From Lytechinus pictus (Eukaryota > Echinodermata > Echinoidea > Temnopleuroida > Toxopneustidae): a DNA stretch of 64,000 nt. The notes beneath the pieces were generated by a model that searched no databases, had not been told where the DNA came from, and saw only the letters and a list, made by a program, of their open reading frames with translations. The DNA is taken from contig NC_087258.1 of NCBI RefSeq assembly GCF_037042905.1, positions 3,549,001-3,613,000 of the forward strand, written 5' to 3'. Made by a program: the position numbers and the translations under genes. Of this stretch, positions 33,571-46,403 are shown piece by piece (the first letter of the stretch is position 1; every line of letters begins with the position of its first letter).

Positions 33571-34670
33571 TTTTTTTTATTTCTATTTCATTATCGCCGC
33601 CCTTGTTTTCATAGTAATTTCACAAATGCATAGAGCACGAGTATCTGATACTTCGTCGCATTACTAAAAATCAGTCATCGGTTCAAATGTAAAATCACTT
33701 TTTATTTCAATGTCACAAATAAAATCATTTAATTTTTTGTTTGGAAATTCATATCAACTTATTAACTTATCCTTTTATTTCAAACACCTTTCATGTGTGT
33801 GTTTTTTTTTTTCATGCAACCGAGGTTGTCTAATAACTCTTTTAATCATTGTCTTTCTATGAATGTTCCTAATTCTAACAATCTTTTGAAATATTTTAAA
33901 TAAAGCTGTTACTAATATGTTTACAAAAATATCAACAAACTTTAGGACTACTTAATGTTTCCGGTGGCCTCGAAAAAACGCGATCCAGTGTTTTGATATC
34001 GATGGTTCTCCCTATCTTCCTGTCCATGCCAAGGCTGAGGGGGCGTTATTCAGATTTGGTCATGAAGAGTCATTCAGGCAACATGTCTATTTGTGAGATA
34101 GGCCTACAAAGAAATACAGATTATCTCCTGCTTACCGGGATATCCCCCGGGATCTGTGTGTGGCTGTGTGATTAAGATTGATCTTAACCTACTGTAACTT
34201 CTTTGCGACTGAACCAATCGCTTAAACAGGACATGTGTAAGAAACTGGGATTTTTTTTTACCCATCTTTCTGACTTTGGATTCTGAAACTAATTGACGTG
34301 AGAGGCTATAGCCTCTCTGTTATTAAACCAACCTCTTAATTATTGACATTTGCTTAGTAAAGATTTTTGTAAACATCTTAGTGTAAACATATTTTTCATT
34401 TTGACTGCGTATGCATTGCCCTTGTAAAAGATTAATCGGTTTATTTTGGGACCTAGACTATGCATATTTTCATAACGGAAATAAATGAATGAATGCCTGG
34501 AATAAATGAACGATAACTAAAATTGCGGTACATTTCAGAGTGATTAGTGCTCTCCGATTCGTGGTAGCAATAATCCATTTAACCTATTTTCTTTAGTTGT
34601 ACTACGTTTGCTATGGTATAATTGAAATAAACCGTGATCTTTGCGATCGGGATTGCCGCACCTGTCGTTG
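33571..34670. other. Non-coding, no feature recognised
   Basis: AT-rich; no exon or repeat ends seen. The 60-codon frame at 33993 has no motif. Confidence 0.4.
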
Positions 34671-37600
34671 TACAGTGCCGGTCGCAGGAAACGTCACGCC
34701 CGAGCACGCAAACACCCTAGGGGGCTTTTGCGTCTAACCGAGGGTATTCAAGGGGAGCCCCCTAGGGTTTTTAGCCGCGCCCGCAGTTTCCTGCGTGCTA
34801 TATAATATTGGCCGTGCCCGCACTTATCCTCGGGTACCCTAGGGTACGTACATTGCATTATGTTTACATGTGCATGTACTCTGGTTATGTTGTGATAGAC
34901 CATTATATTTTTAAACTAGCGTGATCAGAATCTATTCTAGAATATTTTTTTTTAGATGTTATGTGTTTTCTTTTCTTTCATTTTTTCATTTCTGTTTTCC
35001 CTTTTAATTCTTTTCCCCTATTCCCTCTTTCCTTTCTTCCTTCCTTCATGTTTTCTTCTGTCTTTGTTTCTTTCAAATAATGAAGGAATTCTTTTTCTTT
35101 CTTTCTTTCTCTTTTCCTCAATTTTTCTTACTTTTCTCTTTTTTCTCCTTATGTTTTTGCTTTCACACATTTATTCATCTTCCCTTCCTTTATATTAATT
35201 CTTTCTTTCTTTATTCATTTCAAGTAATGACGGAAACTTTTATCTGTCTTTTATTCTTTCTTTTATCCTTTTATTCAAACTTTTTTCCTTTTAATTTTTC
35301 CTTATTTTTTTCTTTCCTCTCAATTCATTTCTTGTTTCCTCATTTTTTTCTCTTTTGTTTCTTCCGCTCACCCTCCCTTCCCCTTTCTTAATATATTTTG
35401 TTAACAAGTCTAACATTGTGTAGCCTTTTTGTTGATTTTTTGGCCTGGCTCGGTCGATCCGATTGTACATAGTGCTTTGTCGATTGTCCCGTATTTAATT
35501 TTGTGAAATCTGGTCACCCTTGCTGGAACATCGAATTTATTGTTTTTCATTTACCGCAATGAATCTAATCAATTAATCTAATTTGATGCATTAGGTAAAC
35601 TTATTTTCCTTACGCCTTACGTGGGAGGCATACATGTATCATACAAACTTGTAAAAAAAAATAGGACACAATTGTGATTTAATGTCATGGAGATCAATTC
35701 TTTATCTTTTGTGATAAGTTTTTTTTTCTCTCCAAACGTACCCATTCCTCTCCCTTCAGCGTGAACTTTACACCTAATCCCATCTCCTTATTATGAACAG
35801 TGTAAGAACTAGAAAACATTTGAAATATTTTTCCTTGAGTTTTAACGGGGTGCACAGGGTGGAATCAGGAAAGAAGAAAGAAAGGCATATCAACAACAAA
35901 AAATAATTAAAATAGACAAAAGACATTAATAAGCAGACATGATTTTTTTTGTAAATCAAAATTGACAAGTTATTAACAGAGTGAATGTTAACAAACATTA
36001 ATGACAAACTTAAAATAAAACAGAATTATGAATATCAAGGGCATTTGCGAATTCTCATTATGTTAAAACAAACGTGCGGTCAATATTGGGATCGTCAATT
36101 CGTTGACATTGTTGATAAAACCCTAATAAAGGGAATGAAAGGTACGTGAAAACGAATACTAGTATGACCAAGATCATACAAAGTAGACGTGCAAAAAGCG
36201 AACACCAGCAAAACTGGTTGTGCTCATCGATTTGTTATTTGGTTCTTTTGTTATTGTCAACAGTCTGGTAGAGTCTTGCTCCCCGCCCACACCTTTGATC
36301 TCCTTTGATCACATCCGCTTCCCAATTTATGACAGGATGTTCGTAGAAATGGGGGGGGGGGGATTAATTTGTTGATGCGTTAACAACAATAAATGAGGAT
36401 GTTCTTTTCATTTCGGTTCAAATCGGGTCTCTAAAACCCTCACCCTATAAAAAGTATAAATTTACCTAAATGGAACATATTTATCTTTTTGCTAAAACAT
36501 CTGATTACATTACCTGCACTCTATTGCGGTTTTTAAGTTACATTGGTAGATATTCGAATTGGGAAGAGATGAAAGTGGTGGAAATAATAAATGAGAAGAA
36601 GGAAGAAATATACTTTGTTATATGAATTGGAAATGATAAAACCAAGTCGCAACTTGGTATAATACAGAATTCAGTGTTATATGGCAGCTAAAAATAATAA
36701 TACATGGCATTTGTAAAGCGCACTTTCCATCTTGATTGGATGCTCAATGCGCTTCAGACCAAAGCAACCAAAGCTATTTACATAATGTAACTATTTAAAA
36801 AAAAATCTAGCGCATTTAGCTTCAATGTTTAAACACATACCCTAGTAAAAGTATGTTTTCGAAAGCTACTATGAAGTAGTGTGTGGAATGGGTACTTAAC
36901 GAGTTAATTATCACTTGCCGACAAAGCAAGAATGGAGCAGCTATACAAACCATTCTTTTCTTTTCTTAAGAGTTTTGGTGGGTGCTCACGCAAACGCTAA
37001 CTATCAAACCTAACAATTCTTTTGGGGGAACAAAGGAGTCAGTCAAGCCAAGTTAAAGAATGAAAGCCCCGTCCCGTTTCACCTTTATATAGTCGAAAAT
37101 CCTTTTAATCATCACGCGTGAGCATTACTGAGTAAAACAAGTTTTATAACTAAGTACTGCAGAACTATATGGTATCCATATTATTATGAAACAATAAGCC
37201 CCCTCTATTTTCTCTTTCTCCTCTTTCCCCTTCGTTTCTTCGCTCCCTTCTGCTTCTCTCACTTTTTCTATTTCCTTCTCATTTTCCCTCCATCCCTTCC
37301 TATTTGCCTTTTTCTTTCCTTTTTCTTTCTTCTTTCTTGAATGAGCGGATGTTAATTCGGGACAAGTTTTTAATTGATGCAACGAGAGCAGGAAATTGTG
37401 AGCATGGTGAGAGAAAATAATTACAAGATTGAGCGCAAGAATGTTCAATACTTGTCATCAGCGTAAAAATGGGCATATGCGAGTTACTAACGTATTTTCT
37501 GACATGAAAATCTGGACAAATTCCCAAATTTTTCTTCCCACTTTCTCTCTTTTCCTCTACTTTTTCTTAAGTCCCACTTCTATTGTCCCCTGTACTTCTT

Positions 37601-38479
37601 ACCTTTTCCTGCGCCCTTCCTTCTCTTCCCTTTTTCGCTTTTTTACTCCATTTTATTATGTCTCCCTTCTTCATTTTATTTAATTTCCCCCTCCTTATCA
37701 TTCTCTCTTTCTCATTCTGTCCTTCCTTTTCTTCCTTTGTCTCTTCTTCTCCCCTTCGATTTTCAATCTATTTTCCTTTTCTCCTTCTCCCTTTTTTCTT
37801 TCTGCCTCACCTTCCCTTTTTTATCCCCTCTGTTTCTCTTTCTTCCCTTTCCCCTTCTCTCACTTTTTCTATTTCTCTTAACTCTTTCCTTCTCGTCTTC
37901 AATCCATCCCTTCATTTTCGCCTTTTCTTTCATTTTTGCTTTCTTCTTCTCCCTTTTATATGCATCTCGTAGATCCGCGCCTGAAAGGCATGTCAGGGTA
38001 TATAAAAAAGGATGACCATGTAGGGAAAGAATAGAGTAAATAGTTCTAGGACGACCTCTCGAATGTAGGGTCAACATCGACAAATACCTGCTCCTTCGTC
38101 AGAAACTCATTTACGATCACGACTAACCATGTCAGTGAATGAAATAACGGACAACCCAAAATTTGTAATTTTCATAACAGATTTTATCCACGATAAATTA
38201 TCGAAAACTTATGCTTGATATGAGATAAAAATCACATGCAGTCTTGAACGAATGTGTCAAATCAGACCTCCTCTTTCGACCAAGAATGCACGGCTGAACA
38301 TCCTAGGGAAACGCCCTAGGATAGACGCGGGCACTATCCTCGGGCGCTCCCCTAGGGCACTCATGTCCTAGGGGAGCGGACGCGGGCGTCTTCCCTCGTC
38401 CGCTCCCCTCAAATGTCCGCTACGGGCTACCGCGTTCGCCCTAGGGGGCACTGTGACGTTTCCCGCGGCCGGCACTGTA
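34671..38479. mobile_element. 3.8-kb element with 25-bp inverted ends and TA flanks
   Basis: The left end CAGTGCCGGTCGCAGGAAAC plus GTCAC (34673-34697) and the reverse-complemented right end CAGTGCCGGCCGCGGGAAAC plus GTCAC agree at 23 of 25 positions. TA dinucleotides abut both (34671-34672 and 38478-38479). About 180 bp at each end is strikingly GC-rich with repeated CCTAGGG words. The interior is AT-rich with long C/T tracts and has no recognisable transposase. Two independent insertions of a smaller element remain possible. Confidence 0.6.
34950..35395. repeat. Polypyrimidine (T/C) tract
   Basis: TTC/TTTC-rich sequence that yields long Phe/Leu/Ser frames without protein character. Similar C/T tracts lie at 37195-37340 and 37515-37965. 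Confidence 0.85.
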
Positions 38480-39059
38480 CATCGGTATGAAATGGCATGG
38501 TCTTTCAAGATTCAGTTTATTTGTTTAGTTGTCTAGTTTATAAAATTTCAGATAATATCAATGTCTTATCTGATAGTAAGTATTTGAAGGAGAAAGGGAA
38601 TGTCGAGAGCGTGTGTTTACATAGTTCTGTCAGTCAGGTGGAAGTCATGTGGATTATAAAGTATATAAATCACTATTGTTAATTCATTGACGACATGGAC
38701 AATGTTATTTGATGTTAAGTGGAATTAAAAATAAACTTGAAACTTAACTCCTCATGAATCATGTAAGATCTCTTTATTCTTTAAAGTATATAGTGAATGT
38801 GAGCTTCTTTGATATTATATCTATAAATATATGGCTGGCATGTAACTTGCACATTTACTAGCAATCTCACTGAAGATCAACTGCAGCGCACCTCGCCACA
38901 AAGAAAGAGAGTGGATTCTTTTTATTTTAGTTTTTAATTTGCGACGTCGAATGCAAGAGGTGTTCCATAAGACATGACATGTAAATTCAATTAAATTCCT
39001 GTGTGAGAACGGTCCACGATGGCTGAAAATATTGAAGTTATAGAAGCAGGTATGAAAAT
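38480..39059. other. Non-coding, no feature recognised
   Basis: AT-rich; the 61-codon frame at 38497 has no motif. Confidence 0.4.
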
Positions 39060-39310
39060 GATGTATCTGGTAATATAATGAATACAGAAGTAAAAATATT
39101 TACATTTTGCTGAGAAAATGTCATTTTATGGGATTTATATTACATGACACATTAGGGAGCTGCTTACAAGTGACATCAAAGATTCAAAACCTAAATAATA
39201 CATAGCTACATTAAACTTGAATGGATTCTTACCAATGTTTATTGTTATCCTCTGCTATTATTAAAACAACTTTTAAGTCATCATGATGGTGAAGTTCCCA
39301 TTTAAGGATG
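39060..39310 (-). repeat. Palindromic-MITE family member, reverse orientation
   Basis: Ends 'gtgaagttcccatttaagg', like 4690-4862 and the right end of 27211-27435. The interior is diverged. Confidence 0.5.
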
Positions 39311-40231
39311 ATGAACACCATGTTGTTTTTATTTTATTTAAAACATACACCATGTACACCATACACCAGTACACTTAATATAGGCCGACAGTACTCTTTC
39401 CTTCTTTGACTACGAGGACCCTATGAACTCGATCATATCATTTATATGCAAGCCATTAATATTTTAGAAGATAATATGGTGTTCATTTTCCCAATAACAG
39501 CTATCTGAGAACGTCCATTCAAATAGGGAATTCCCAGAAGATATATTGCTGGCCATTTTTCATCATGCTACCCTTACGGTCTGAGCTGTGAGGTGAAAAG
39601 TCTAGATTTCCTTTTCATAAAAATAGGGCGAGTTTACCCCCCTCCCCCGCCCCCCCCCCCCACCCCCCGATAGCTCAAAGAGCTGGAGATTGTAGTGATT
39701 TATTATGAATCTAAATTAGCTAAAATTATGTACTAAGTATCTGGCAAAACAAAATAATCTGAATTATAATTATATTTTGTTTTACATCATATAAACGCAT
39801 TATTGTTTACAAATTGGGGGAAAATTAAAAAATTAATTACTTTCCTAAAGAACGAGATAGGATACGGTCATACTTAACTATCACAATAGTCTGTAATTAC
39901 AGACGCTTCTGACGAAGTCTCAATTAAAAGACGAAAGCTAAAGCAAATAATGGTGTCCTGCGTCATCTGTTGAGTTGGCCTGGCCTCATCCCATTGTATA
40001 TATATATATATACTATATACATGTGTGTACTAAAACAAGTTAGACGGGAGGGGAAAATAGGATAATTGGATAATTTCATTTTTTCCTCAAATTTCTGCTT
40101 AGGCTTTGATGTCTTGAACATTGTAAGTTGCCAAGAAATCACTCATGAATATCAGACGTGAAAGAAATATATATCTTTGTGCGTCTCTTCAATGATCGAT
40201 GAAATTGAATTCTGTAAGTCGCATAAACTCA
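39311..40231. other. Non-coding, no feature recognised
   Basis: C-rich run near 39639-39669 and a short (TA)n near 39997-40010. No gene seen. Confidence 0.4.
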
Positions 40232-40516
40232 TTAATGCATTTCAGTGATCAAAGGACCATAAGCTGGGTTGTGAGTAATGAAATCAGACATGGACGAGCG
40301 AATCGTTTGTCGTTTATTAGCGGAATGAGAACTCGGACTGAATCGCCGTAAATAGTAAGCTCTTATATTAACACGGGATCGCCCTGAATCCCAAATTAAC
40401 CTGTCACTTGGTGGACTGATGCCCTGGAGTGCTAAGCTCCACGATTGATTGTCTGTTCGACATGGTAGATTTGCCCTCATTCTTGCTGGCGGAATTCTGT
40501 TCGATCCTTCGGTCAA
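40232..40516 (-). other. 94-codon open frame of non-repetitive composition, function unknown
   Basis: This minus-strand frame has balanced amino-acid use and higher GC than its surroundings, unlike the low-complexity frames elsewhere. No domain, signal peptide or convincing splice pair is visible. It may be a relic of a mobile element or chance. Confidence 0.15.
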
Positions 40517-41719
40517 CAGAGCAAGACTTCTGACCTAGCAACGTTGGCATGACTTTGAAATCGGCGGACACTGCGTCATTTCATTTAAATGTTATTTCGG
40601 CGATTCAGCATTGTCGAATTACTTGGTAGCGATTAATAATTTTATCTCCAAACCGGACTTTCAAATGCTGGTCATTTAAATATCTGGAGGTCATTCCATG
40701 TTTTAGTAATTTTCACGTGAACACATTTACTTTCATGACAACGTTCGATATATTCTCACCTCTTTTGCACTTTTTTATAGGATGCCTACCATTTCATCTT
40801 GATGCTGGACTGTAATGTAAGTTAACACATTGATATATCTATTTCATTTCTTCTTACTATAATATGCTGACGTTCATTCTTTTTTTAACAGGAATTTAAA
40901 GAGAAGATCACTCGATCCTCGTCGGGGAGGGGTAGAGACAAGAAAAGTGTCCTTGCACTTGTTCGTTATTTTAAAGTAAAGATACACGTATTTTGTTTTT
41001 TGACCCCTGACATGCCTGAGGGTTTAGAAGGGGCTTTGACCTTTAGACTCTTTACAGGAAATTCATGTACATACATGTATATCGGACAAACCCAGATATA
41101 AGCCTCGGGGACTCTCTAGAGTGTCAATAAAATAAACTCAATTAAAAGCATTTTTTTCATACATATTTAGGGGGTTGTCTGTGAAAACAGGACAGGGACA
41201 AGTGATATTTTTGTGCCCCAGCCCATTTTCAATTGTGCCACTTCGAACTTCTGACACCGGTAGATTTTATTTTTTTATATATACTTTTGTTTTTGTTCTC
41301 TATATAATTAATCATCAGATTGAACTTTCACGTGGGTTCTTGTCCCCCTTCTTTCTTTTTTTGCCCCCCCCCCTTTCTCTCTCTCTCTCTCTCTCGTCTT
41401 ATTTTTTTCTTACTACTCTTCTTCTACTTCTTCTCTTTCCTTTTTGCGACCGTTGCCCCAGAAGCGCCACTTTTTTCTTGAATTAGCGTTGGAAATTCAT
41501 GTTTGTATTTTAAAATGTATTGTACTAATTATTCATTACACAATATAAAGATTTACATTACTGAATCTTGCCCTGTATTGCATTTTTTTTTAAAATTGAG
41601 TTGGATGTACGAGCATTATATTTTACCAAAATGACTATAATGGATAAAGTCCTGACAAATTTAGCAGCGCTCATCTTCACCTGATATCGCTCAGTATTTC
41701 TCAGCACATTGTTATTGCC
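40517..41719. other. Non-coding, low-complexity tracts
   Basis: A (CT)n run lies at about 41374-41396 after a C-run. The associated 103-codon frame is biased. No gene is seen. Confidence 0.45.
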
Positions 41720-41812
41720 GTGTCTATTAAATCATTGCATAAAAAAATATATGTCGCGTATCCTGTTATTTTTGGCGTTCCGCAAGGTTATAGTTTACAT
41801 ATAATTCGCTTC
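41720..41812 (+). pseudogene. Reverse-transcriptase relic (GVPQG motif)
   Basis: A short open stretch encodes PVIFGVPQGYSLHIIRFYFF. GVPQG followed by a hydrophobic run is the domain-B motif of non-LTR reverse transcriptases. Nothing else of the enzyme is seen, and it abuts the tandem-repeat element at 41834. It is a tiny relic, or chance. Confidence 0.3.
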
Positions 41813-41833
41813 TATTTTTTCTTTTCATTTTTG

Positions 41834-42357
41834 TCTCGCCTGCACAGCACAGCAGAGCGAGACTATAGGCGCTGCTTTTCCGACGGCGGCGGGGGCGTCA
41901 ACTTAAAATCTTAACCGAAGTTGTTGAAATGTCGTTATAACTTGAAGTATATGAACCTAGTTGATGAAACGTAGACATGAGGGTAATCAAGTATTACTAA
42001 ACATCCTGCTTGAGTTTCAGGCCACATGACCAAGGTCAGTCAGGGTCAACGAACTTTTGCCATGTTGGGGTATTTGTGGAATTGTCATCTTAACTTTGAA
42101 ATTGTATTGATCTAGTTCATGAAAATTGGACATACGAGCAATAAAAAAATATCCATAAAAATCCTGTGCAAGTTTCAGGTCACATGACCAAGGTCAAAGC
42201 CCATTTTGGGTCAATGGAAATAGTATTTTATTATATGAATCATATGAATGTTTTCTTTTGCATGTGTTTAATTATTCAATAGCTGTTTTCAAAGTCAGCA
42301 CTGCTGTTATATCAAATCGCATAATGCAGGCGAGACTGCCAGAGGCATTCCACTTGT
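41834..42357 (+). mobile_element. Tandem-repeat-bearing element, short copy (two monomers)
   Basis: Starts TCTCGCCTGCACAGC and ends 'agaggcattccacttg', the same termini as 60284-61240. The start and a near-end segment (GCAGGCGAGA) are inverted. Inside are two ~158-bp monomers with 'gtcacatgaccaaggtca'. It is non-coding and may be a Helitron/Helentron-like derivative, but the class is uncertain. Confidence 0.65.
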
Positions 42358-43139
42358 TTAAAAATTATGATGAATCAAACGGATAAAACATGACCTTTTT
42401 GTGCTTATCAGCATTAAGGTTGTATCAACCATATAGTGGAGTGGAGAAATGTATAATACTTGAGTGGTCTTCACCGTTTCAACGCAGATAGGGGGTTGTT
42501 TACATACAGCCCAATTATCATGTGACGGTCTGCTACAGCATTATTACTTATATAAACAACCGGAGGAGTACACAGAATTGATTATATACAATCTAGTAAA
42601 CAAAGGAAATTACCAACACCAATAAAGAAGAAGATAGATTAGAGGGATTATCAAAGACTTTCCCTGGCATTATTGATATTCACTGACAGTGTGCCTCTCG
42701 TTTTGCATGAGATTTGCCCTTTTCCTTTTCGTTGCCGTTTCTAGCTATTCCAGTAATTACCAATTGGTACATGTAGGTAACCAAAAGGCCCCTAAACAGT
42801 AGGTCCAGGTTATGTTGGCATAACTACGGGGGGCACGTGCCCCCCCCCCCCCCCAAAAAAAAAAAAAAAAAAAAAAAAAACGGCTGGCAAAAAAAGGAGG
42901 GAAAAAGAGGAAAAGATGGAGAAAGAAAGAGAAACGAATTGGGGAAGAAGATTGCATATTATATAATATTATATTATATATATATTATTATATTACATAA
43001 GAAGTATTTTTTCTATAACTTTATGAAACATCATTTGCTTAGGGCCTATGTGTTCATCATTCGTGGTGCTCGCATTGTCCGTTTAATGAGATAAATGATC
43101 CTGTTCATTGGGATTAAATGTTACTAAAACATCCCGTTT
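42358..43139. other. Non-coding with C-run and long A-run
   Basis: A poly-C stretch at about 42840-42854 is followed by about 26 A at 42855-42880, then a G/A-rich tract and a (TA)n-like patch near 42955-42990. No gene. Confidence 0.5.
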
Positions 43140-43586
43140 TTAAGTCATTACACAAAAAATTTATTTCCTCGCACTTCGAGCTTTTATTATTCTATGTAGT
43201 GATATATGCTTCTTTTTCATGACTACAAAATGTGCTTGATGTGTTAAAGTATAATTCTAACAGAATCAGTACTATGGTGACATTGTGAGATATGTATGCT
43301 CTTCATGAATTCCTATAAAATAGGCTTACAATATCCCTGTTTGGGGTATGTTTTATACACATATTTCAGCTCGCGCTGGTATTGTTTTATGGTGAGACAG
43401 GTACGTATCATGATTAGAAAAAAATGCTTATAATGCAATTTTTAGGTCTGAATACAAGAAATGTTTATCTCGCGCTTCGCGCTCGCATTATTTGATAAGT
43501 GAAATACATAACTGTTTAATGGCACAGTCCGTCAAAATCTCTATTAGGTCAGCATACCTGGAAATTTAGCGCGCTTTGCGCGCCCA
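43140..43586. repeat. Array of GCGCTTCGCGC-type words
   Basis: 'ctcgcacttcgagc', 'agctcgcgctggt', 'ctcgcgcttcgcgctcgca' and 'gcgcgctttgcgcgcc' recur at about 90-200 bp, complementary to those at 33340-33570. It is probably part of a diverged repeat family. Confidence 0.45.
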
Positions 43587-44025
43587 GTTTACACTTAATC
43601 GGCAATTGGTTCTGAACCAAATGCCGATGCAGAATCGGCATTTGGATTGCGTTTACACGTTGTTACAGCTCGCGGTTCATAACCGCGAGCCGATGCAAAA
43701 ACCTGAAATGATACGCATACCTACAATATACGTCATAATAAAGACAACGCTGGATCAGTGCGCTTACAATTACGTCACAATGGTAAAGTGATTGAAATGC
43801 GCACAAATTGCCGGTGCAGAATCGGCTTTCTGTTTACACGTAGTAAAAAAGCCGATTCTGCATCGGCTCGCGGTTCAGAACCTACTACTTTGGTGGTGCA
43901 AATTGCCGGTTCTGAACCGCGAGCCGATTCAAGTTGCTCGCGTTTACACGCTATGAAAAAGCCGATGCTGAATCGGTTCGCGGTTCAGAACCGCGAGCCG
44001 ATTCAAATGCCGATTAAGTGTAAAC
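43587..44025. mobile_element. MITE built of repeated palindromic modules
   Basis: The ends GTTTACACTTAATCGGCA and TGCCGATTAAGTGTAAAC are exact inverted copies. Inside, modules 'gccgattctgcatcggc' and 'ggttcagaaccgcgagcc' recur five or six times in both orientations, separated by 'gtttacacg' words. No coding capacity. Confidence 0.8.
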
Positions 44026-44457
44026 ACGGTATAAGTGACTCAATTGTTTTTGCTGGTGCCACCCCAATGCCTTGACCCACGGTACGCCACTGGTCCCATA
44101 CAGTTTCATCAAGGACCTGAAGACAACAGTTCAGTCTTGTCTAATTTTCAAATGATTAGAATAGTTTTAGTTGAGTCAATACTTTCGTAAACATAATTTG
44201 GAAATTAAAAAAAAAGAAAAATAAACACCCACATTCTAAGATTCAATGGAAGATATTTTCTACATTTAGCAAAGAGTTGTTAGTATATATTTACAATCAA
44301 TACTTAATTGAAACAAAAAAACACGATATCCTGTGTTTTTAATAAACATGTATGACGTCGTGTTTTTACTAGTGCAATTTCTTTTTTTTTTCTTTTTTTC
44401 AGATCGATGCCACTGCATTGGTAACATGCATTTATTGTTTTCGTTTCAGGTTATTAC
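44026..44457. other. Non-coding, no feature recognised
   Basis: AT-rich with T-runs; nothing identified. Confidence 0.4.
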
Positions 44458-44660
44458 ATTGCTATATTGTCGTCTATATTATTCTTATGGAGGATCGACG
44501 CTAAACTGGGACAGGCTTCGACCCCTCCCCTATTCTTTTTCAAGTTTTTAAAGAGTGAAGATAAAAAAAGTTTATTCCGTGTTTCTATTGAATTTAAAGT
44601 TTAATGTCCCACTGTTGCGTCGACCCTGCATAGAGGTAGTATAGACGACAATATAGCAGC
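44458..44660. mobile_element. ~200-bp MITE at the 5' edge of the LINE relic
   Basis: 'gctatattgtcgtctata' (44461-44478) is exactly inverted at 44641-44658. Pairing continues inward with 'ggatcgacgc' against 'gcgtcgaccc' and 'tgggaca' against 'tgtccca'. Confidence 0.75.
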
Positions 44661-44665
44661 ATGAT

Positions 44666-46346
44666 ATTTTTCCAGATACTTTGAAACTTGCAAAAGAATT
44701 ACCTGTCTTTAAAAAGGGAGATAAAAACTAATTTGAATAATTACAGACCCATTTACCTTTTTAACTGTTTTTAGCAAGATCTTTGAAAAAAATATTTGTG
44801 ATCAAATGATGACATATCTTGAAAAGAACAATATACTTTACGAGAGGCAGTATGGGTTTAGAAAGGGACACAGTATCCACCACGCCCTTTTAGATCTTAC
44901 AGAAATAAACGCCAACTTTATTTTGAAAATAGACAAACGTTAATTGGATTTTTTTTTAGACCTTTCGAAAGCGTTCGACTGTATGAATCGCCGTATTTTA
45001 ATCACGAAATTATACTTTTATGGATTTCGGGGTATTACAATGACTTAACCAGTAATTATTTACAGGAAACAGTTTGTTAGCATTGGAAATTTTACTTCTT
45101 CTGGCAATGCAATTTCCACGGGCATGCCCCAAGGTTCAAATGTCGGCCCCCTTCCCTTTCTGTTATGTGTGAATGATTTACCGAATTATAGTGACATAAT
45201 TATCTTATTCGCAGATGACACAAGCCTTTTTGTTTCTGACGATAATATATAGTAAGAGCATCCAAATGCATCAATATTGAGTTACGAAAAGTTTATTATT
45301 GGTTTTTCGCAAACAAATTGTTACTAAACTTTAATAAAACTAATCTAATAATTCTCAAAACAAAAAATAAATACCTGGATTTAAGTCAAAATAAAATATA
45401 TATTGATGATAATGAAATACAAATGACAAAGTCTCTAAAATTTCTTGATGTGAAATTAGAAAACAAATTAACTTGGAAATATCATGTAGATGAAATTTCT
45501 CGTAAGGTATCCTGTGTCATAGTAATATTTAGTAGAATTAAACATATATTACCAATGTCAGTTCTCGTGAAATTACATAATGCTATGATCTTGCCACAGT
45601 TGAGTTATTGCAACATATGGGGAAATCGATCAAAATACTTATTACAGAGGTTATACTTGCTGCAGAAACATGCTATTAGAATAATAAAAAATAGTCACCA
45701 TACCTTGAGCATACCGACATAATTTTTAAAAATCATAATATTTTAACAATATTTGACCTTAATGTTTACTGCGTTGCCATATTTATGTATCAGTATTTTT
45801 AAAATGTTTTGCCTGAATGTTTTAATGATTCGTTATTTCTCAAAGTGCTGTCAATAGATATGCAACAAGACATCATAATGATCTATACTTGCCATAAGTA
45901 CCGATACTATAAGTACTATAAGTACCGATATGATTTTTCTCGTTCCATTATTGATTATAGAGGACCTATGATTCGGAATAATTTGAAATCAGAGCAGAAA
46001 TCTTGCCAGTCAATGTCTCTTAAAAAAAACAATACAAATCATCTCGTATTAATCAATCATTCATTGAATAGACTATTAGTTGCCTGTTTGCCATTTCTGT
46101 GCTGGTGTATATTTTATGTATTTGTATGTCATCTTAGGGGACTATAGGCCTTCGGCCTTTGCCGATCCGATGCATCCGGTACATGTATATTGTGCTTTTC
46201 ATTAATTGTTATCTCTAAAATTGTATTTTGCTTTTTTTATCCCTTGCCTTTTTATAACATTTTTAGATTTTGTTTAATCATGCTAAATGTATGATTTTAT
46301 CTTGGATGCAAATAAAAGGCCATTTGGTCCAATCAATCAATCAATA
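44666..46346 (+). pseudogene. Broken non-LTR retrotransposon (reverse transcriptase 3' part)
   Basis: Across several frames the reverse-transcriptase motifs appear in order. They are LPVFKKGDKN then NYRPIYLF (about 44690-44760), QYGFRKGHSIHHALLDL (44845-44900), [15 protein letters not shown] (about 44955-45000), GMPQGSNVGP (about 45120-45152) and FADDTSLFVS (about 45208-45237), followed by the thumb region to 45720. In-frame stops (for example at about 44940) and frameshifts interrupt it. The sequence ends with a short 3' UTR and a (CAAT)-type tail (46330-46346), as in CR1/L2/Jockey-type LINEs. The 5' half is missing and replaced by a MITE edge. Confidence 0.85.
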
Positions 46347-46403
46347 ATTTTCCTTTGCCAACAATAACGACAAAGATAATGCAGCAAACGATTATTAACA
46401 ATA

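Noticed and set aside
37583-38015. Overlapping 90-130 codon Phe/Leu/Ser-rich frames that look like membrane proteins
   Set aside because: They come from a polypyrimidine tract; both strands are open and composition is trivial.
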